DNA from: Stictocephala bisonia | Taxonomy: Eukaryota > Arthropoda > Insecta > Hemiptera > Membracidae | Length of the DNA stretch: 64,000 nucleotides | Assembly (NCBI GenBank): GCA_035578905.1 | Contig: JAQJVL010002222.1 | Location: forward strand, 49,093 to 113,092 | Direction of reading: 5' to 3' | In this document: positions 61,076-64,000 of the stretch, piece after piece | Position numbering within the stretch: the stretch's first letter is position 1 | Layout: every line of letters starts with the position of its first letter | The notes under the pieces: model-generated | What the model saw: the letters and a program-made list of their open reading frames with translations, nothing else | Database searches by the model: none | Told to the model about the DNA's origin: nothing | Position numbers and translations under genes: made by a program

Positions 61076-61462
61076 CAAGGTGAAATAAAATATGGAGAGC
61101 TTTCACAAAAACGTTCAGTTGTGTTCCTTAAAGTATGATTTTTGAAGCAGATAAATAATATTGTTCAAATTAGTTACTTTGAAATTAAAATGACCGCTAC
61201 TCTGGAAAGGATAAACCTTTCGAAGTCAGATTTGCGGCAATTAATTTCTCTTGACTAGACCTTTCATTTTATACCAAACTCGACCTAGGTTTACAATGAA
61301 CATTTTCGTTCAACTCCTTGTTGGCCGTCCACCTGACAAGATGAAATGTCGATAATGGCGTCAAAAAGTATGTTCTTTGAAACCATGATCATGTACAAGA
61401 TTTCACTTTTACAAGTGGAGTCATACAACAGTTGTGACATCGTTTCCATGTTTTCCCCCTTG
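61076..61462 (-). mobile_element. MITE R3, copy 3
   Basis: Ends CAAGGTGAAAT and TTTTCCCCCTTG with TA on both sides (61074-61075 and 61463-61464). Reverse orientation: GATTTCACTTTTACAAG lies near the right end, with CTCGACCTAGGTTTAC, GGCCGTCC and CTACTCTGGAAAGG inside. Confidence 0.75.
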
Positions 61463-61469
61463 TATATTA

Positions 61470-61875
61470 TATTCTGTTTAGTAATAAAAAAATGGAAGAC
61501 TATAAATTTATTAAAAAGTTTCTATGGATAGGAGATTTTTTAGGAAAATGTAATTTTTAATAAAAGTTAATAAATTATTAATATTTGTTAGAAAGTTTCT
61601 ACTTTATACTAAATACGTCACTGTAGAGTTTCAAATGTCACTGAAGGAGTCATAAACAGAACTCTAAACATGTACTCAATGTAAATGAGCTTGTCGTGTG
61701 TTTTATAGCAGCCATTTAAATACAACAGATGTTCATTTAAATGTTGTTTATTAGATTGTCTGATGAATATTCATTTTGTGCTTCACAATTGTTTTAGCAG
61801 CCATTGTCGTTTATAAAATTTATGAATAAAAGTCAGAATTTACAAACAACCCTCGGTTTAAAAATTATGGATTTA
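61470..61875. other. AT-rich non-coding stretch
   Basis: GCAGCCATTTAAA and GCAGCCATTGTCG words at 61709 and 61798 hint at a diverged local duplication. No gene seen. Confidence 0.35.
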
Positions 61876-61926
61876 AAATATAACCTAACCTAACCAAACC
61901 TAAACTAACCTAACCTAACCTAACCT
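61876..61926. repeat. Interstitial TTAGG-type telomere-like array
   Basis: About ten CCTAA units, including CTAACCTAACCTAACCTAAC, with two CCAAA variants. Confidence 0.85.
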
Positions 61927-62029
61927 TGCACTTGACCACACTGAAATAAATTTGGACCAATAAATGTTACATTATCATCAACAGTGATCATCCATTGACA
62001 TATCCATTTTCAAGTGTAATCCTACAATT

Positions 62030-62245
62030 TCTTCCATTTTGGTCTATCCTACCAGGTTTCCTCTTCCTTCACATGTATTTTCTGCATCCCCTTCCCTCCA
62101 CATCCTTTTACACTTGATCCTCCCACCTTTCTCACAATCTTTCTCTTGGCCTTCTTCCTCTTTTCTCTTTCTCCTATCTTACGTAATTATTTTCCATCTT
62201 ATTCACTTGCCCCATCCAATACATCTAAAACGTCCAACAGGGTGA
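62030..62245 (-). mobile_element. Non-LTR retrotransposon, C-terminal tail remnant
   Basis: The minus strand reads MYWMGQVNKMENNYVR and, in another frame, GRGNLV then TKMEEIVGLHLKMDMSMDD, paralleling the RWxGHVxRMxxxR...GRGRPKKRWxExVxxDL tail common in arthropod non-LTR polyproteins. The pyrimidine-rich plus-strand frame at 62039-62245 is its shadow. Confidence 0.5.
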
Positions 62246-62739
62246 CATAGTTAAACGTCGTAAATAAAACACACGACATTGTAAAGAGGAAATGCGCCAA
62301 TAAATGAGAGGTATAACTCAATATTAAAGAAAGAAAGAAATTTTATATCCCAAATATATATATATATACATAAATTTACTACAATATTTCGTTGGTAAAG
62401 TGAGAAATATTCAATTCCTCCAAGGCTTTGCCTGTTTGGAGGCTTTTTTAAAACTCGACAATTGAAATATTTTTGAAACGGCATCTACAAGTACAATATA
62501 ATATAATATAACTATTCTTACATTTATTGAGTATAATCAATATATATATATATATACACACACACATATATACATCAGTATTGAATATTAATCTTCCAAA
62601 CTACTAAAATTATAATAAATTGTACATTAAAATAACATTTCAAAAAACAAAATAACACTTTTTTGAGAGCATTTATCATATAAAATAAAACAAATGAGAT
62701 TTATAATAATATTGAGTAACAAGGCAAAACTGATTACAA
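62246..62739. other. Non-coding stretch with a small inverted repeat
   Basis: 62402-62470 holds nested inverted words (AATATTCAATTCCTCC ... GGAGG ... CAATTGAAATATT). (TA)n/(CA)n fragments lie at 62540-62570. 62580-62739 is probably the 3' UTR of the adjacent minus-strand RT remnant. Confidence 0.4.
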
Positions 62740-63235
62740 TTAAATACATATATAAAACAAAAATTCTTCAATATTCTGAATAGTGAATTGCCATAGCTTT
62801 AATTCTTTTAGAAAAACATGTACATTAATTATATATTTTATGTTGTTTGGCAATTTATTAAATAATGTAGGTGCTAAGAAATTAAATGATTTTGTAAAAT
62901 ATGAATTGGTTGGCTTCGGTACGGACACATTTCTATTACTACGCAGCTTGGTTGTATACTCATTATATTCCCTACAATTTCTACTTCTTAAGAAAAAAGT
63001 TTTTAGCACCTTATATACATAAATATATCCTTATGTACTGGAAGAATTTTCAAGGAACAAAAAATTGGAAACGAATGTTCGAAGCGATTTCTTTTTGTTA
63101 TTATTCTCATAAAATGTTTCTGAACTGTGATTATAGGTTTTAGGTTAGAGAAATAGGTACCTCCCCAACATACAACCCCGTATTCTAATCTGCTATGTTT
63201 TCTAACCGTATATTTTCTGCTACTGTACAAGGTTC
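62740..63235 (-). mobile_element. Non-LTR retrotransposon, jockey-like RT C-terminus
   Basis: The minus strand first reads SRLEYGVVCWGGTYFSNLKP, then ITVQKHFMRIITKRNRFEHS and FCSLKILPVHKDIFMY. After a frameshift near 63005 it reads LKTFFLRSRNCREYNEYTTK, VSVPKPTNSYFTKSFNFLAP and LFNKLPNNIK, ending with a stop at about 62740. This is the conserved end of jockey-type RTs after the polymerase core. It is 5'-truncated (start lost near 63240), as usual for LINE copies. It is the best-preserved RT remnant in the window. Confidence 0.85.
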
Positions 63236-63451
63236 CGTTACTGCCTTACAATATACAGTTATGGCACTTCATTGCACTGCTCCAAGTGCTCCAAGTAGCC
63301 AACCAGCACAACTACATTTCATTACCGTTTTACCTCCAGTGTAAGTCGAATAATTATAATAGAAATAGTGCCTTGACAGGATATTAATCAGTTATTTCAA
63401 ATTTATTAATCACAACTGTGGATGTAAACAGTGCAGAGATACTCACTTCTG
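63236..63451. other. Non-coding flank
   Basis: CACTGCTCCAAGTGCTCCAAGTAG at 63274 is a small tandem word; nothing else recognised. Confidence 0.35.
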
Positions 63452-63533
63452 CTGGCTGACCGCTAGGATCGCCAGCGTCGTGCTTGTCACCAATATCTAA
63501 CTGAATGTCGTGCCTGTACGTTGTTAGACTGTG
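63452..63533 (-). CDS. Candidate short exon, unassigned
   Basis: A relatively GC-rich 82-bp patch in AT-rich surroundings. On the minus strand it follows AATAACCACAG and ends GCAGAA before a good donor GTGAGT. Only one frame is open, reading RHDIQLDIGDKHD then AGDPSGQPAE. It ends in codon phase 0, whereas the guanylate cyclase exon at 1093-1207 needs an upstream exon ending one base into a codon. So it cannot join that exon directly and may belong to another gene or be no exon at all. The pyrimidine tract is weak. Confidence 0.25.
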
Positions 63534-64000
63534 GTTATTTTATAACAATGTCACACTTATAGCTATTAAAATACAACATAAAAAAAAACATCAATAATGG
63601 GCTGAGAATGTTTGTTAGTGATCTCCATCTATTTACACTGTCCAGTACGTACGTACGTAATTAAATGAAGATTCATGTATAAAATAAAATCTGGATTCAA
63701 AAGAAATTAAATAATACTGGTTTACAATTTGTGCACATTTCATAAAATGACTATTGAAAAATCATTAATTTGAAAACTCAAAAAGAATTGTTACACTGTG
63801 TGTTGTTTCGGATTTGAAAAATCTAATAGAAGTTTATGTGTCCAATTTAAGTAATCAATACTAAATGTACATATGTGGTGCATATATGTTTCATAACTAT
63901 TGACTGATTAAAAAAAGTGTTGCTTTTTAGAATTTTTAATCTTGAAATGAATGTGTCTTTAGTACCCTTAATTAGTTTAGATTTACAGTTCATGTATATA
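63534..64000. other. AT-rich non-coding end of window
   Basis: (GTAC)n-like TACGTACGTACGTA at 63646-63659; no other feature. Confidence 0.4.

Overview
This window reads as an AT-rich, intron-rich animal genome, most likely an insect. The pointers are short interstitial TTAGG-type repeats (near 33.7, 38.9, 50.7 and 61.9 kb), many decayed non-LTR retrotransposons of arthropod type, a Penelope-like element, tRNA-derived SINEs, TA-flanked MITEs, and long micro- and minisatellites. I cannot place it to order with confidence. No complete protein-coding gene is visible. Nearly every long open frame is a tandem repeat read in phase or a decayed transposon.

The one well supported host exon lies at 1093-1207 on the minus strand. 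It encodes part of the extracellular ligand-binding (ANF_receptor) domain of a receptor-type guanylate cyclase and is bounded by good splice signals. Most of the rest may therefore be intron or 5' flank of that gene, but no other exon is secure. A short, relatively GC-rich candidate exon at 63452-63533 (minus) ends at a good donor, but its phase does not fit the first exon directly.

Layout: 0-6.5 kb holds a long-inverted-repeat element, the guanylate cyclase exon, and copies of a roughly 430-bp dispersed repeat (called R1 here), one with its 5' end expanded into a 27-bp minisatellite. 6.5-12.5 kb holds further repeats and two reverse-transcriptase (RT) remnants. 12.6-14.8 kb is a 36-bp minisatellite. 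14.9-18.3 kb holds a hAT fragment, a tRNA-Met-like SINE, a TA-flanked long-inverted-repeat element, an RT remnant and a Penelope-like terminus. 19.8-21.3 kb is a truncated Penelope-like element with a GIY-YIG domain, followed by a 34-bp minisatellite with a 374-bp higher-order period. 22.5-38 kb is mostly AT-rich repeat debris with MITEs and large microsatellites. 38.5-46.6 kb has a foldback element with TTAGG-like sequence in its loop, a 199-bp-arm palindrome made of coding-like sequence, an RT remnant and another 36-bp array. 46.6-64 kb has more R1 copies, a 414-bp (TG)n tract, a tRNA-like SINE head beside a pre-miRNA-sized hairpin, two MITEs and three RT remnants.

R1 recurs at least 16 times, in whole or part, on both strands, and shares its 3' body with the tRNA-Met-like SINE. 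The main biology here is repeat turnover: arrays born inside transposons, inverted repeats that could form dsRNA, and a short dispersed repeat (R8) that carries a forkhead-like site at fixed distance from an RFX X-box-like palindrome.
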